From Lachnospiraceae bacterium (lineage in GTDB: Bacteria; Bacillota; Clostridia; Lachnospirales; Lachnospiraceae), in the NCBI GenBank assembly GCA_017620375.1, contig JAFZQN010000074.1, forward strand, positions 1-32,264: 32,264 nucleotides of DNA, in the 5' to 3' direction. Shown here in pieces: positions 32,077-32,264 of this stretch (positions are counted from its first letter, which is position 1; every line of letters starts with the position of its first letter). The notes beneath the pieces are model-generated. The model did not search any database and was not told where the DNA came from. It saw only the letters and a program-made list of their open reading frames with translations. The translations under genes were made by a program, and so were the position numbers.

Positions 32077-32264
32077 TAATAATCTCCTTTGACAATATAA
32101 CTTCAGCCATTTCTTCTCCTCTGCCCTTAAGCTGCATAAGATCAAGATATGTCTGTATTGGTGATGCAACAATATTTCCGTTTATCTCCCTGCTATCAAC
32201 AAAAATATCACTTTCCTCAGCAATATATATGGTGATGTTGGCTCCGGAATCAACCTGTTTAATA
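32063..32264 (-). CDS. AbiEi-like antitoxin, C-terminal part (runs off the window)
   Basis: The last 66 codons of a gene that begins beyond the window. The readable end includes NITIYIAEESDIFVDSREIN, then IVASPIQTYLDLMQLKGRGE and EMAEVILSKEI. The pattern SPxQTYLDL-x3-KGRGEEMAE is typical of the C-terminal domain of type IV antitoxins of the AbiEi family. The stop codon lies inside the toxin gene, so translation is coupled. In known AbiE systems the antitoxin binds DNA and represses its own operon; the DNA-binding half is outside this window. Confidence 0.8.
   Translation of the reverse strand, partial: IKQVDSGANITIYIAEESDIFVDSREINGNIVASPIQTYLDLMQLKGRGEEMAEVILSKEIINDKG

Overview
The window looks like chromosomal DNA from an anaerobic, low-to-moderate G+C Firmicute, most likely a Lachnospiraceae member of the Butyrivibrio type. 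The reasons are strong AGGAGG-type ribosome binding sites, rubrerythrin, a DUF4250 protein, a BspA-like surface protein, a GH39 glycosidase and sugar ABC transport genes. The organism assignment is inference. Almost everything runs on the minus strand; only the two genes at the left edge and the putative glycosidase at 27.5-29.2 kb run on the plus strand. I saw no tRNA, rRNA, CRISPR array or intact insertion sequence.

Left part (1-3.7 kb): a small DUF4250 protein with a terminator, a VanZ-like membrane protein, a converging M18 aminopeptidase and an AAA ATPase of the DUF4143 type. The ATPase has a near-consensus promoter preceded by three evenly spaced direct repeats.

Thiamine block (3.8-9.4 kb): promoter, TPP riboswitch, intrinsic terminator, then thiW-thiM-thiE-thiD-methyltransferase-tenA. 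This is a salvage pathway: thiazole uptake and phosphorylation, HMP phosphorylation, coupling to thiamine phosphate, and base recovery by TenA. No thiC or thiG is present in the window. The kinase that finishes the pathway (thiN) lies just upstream but belongs to a different transcript, behind an ABC half-exporter whose own ATPase site looks degenerate.

Middle part (9.4-17.7 kb): ABC exporter, Sir2 deacylase, pyrE, a small membrane protein, a GH39 beta-xylosidase-like enzyme with a histone-H1-like tail, a CapA-type protein and a PfkB sugar kinase. Between pyrE and the small membrane protein lies an array of four hairpins. Their arms change sequence but keep pairing, and G-U pairs show that the minus-strand RNA is the folding strand.

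Surface and sugar part (17.8-29.3 kb): a 1261-residue secreted protein, a lipoprotein with an operator-like palindrome near its promoter, and a carbohydrate ABC operon (ATPase, two permeases, binding protein with an extra C-terminal membrane segment). Divergent from that operon is an unrecognised glycoside-hydrolase-like gene.

Right part (29.4-32.3 kb): rubrerythrin, then a patch of recombination debris. It holds a C-terminal ATPase fragment and a chimera joining an integrase-type DNA-binding N-terminus to a truncated NeuD/PglD-like domain. Next come the last 17 codons of an EF-Tu gene with a terminator, and finally an AbiEi/AbiEii-like type IV toxin-antitoxin pair running off the edge. This looks like the border of a mobile or genomic-island segment and is the most unusual stretch of the window.
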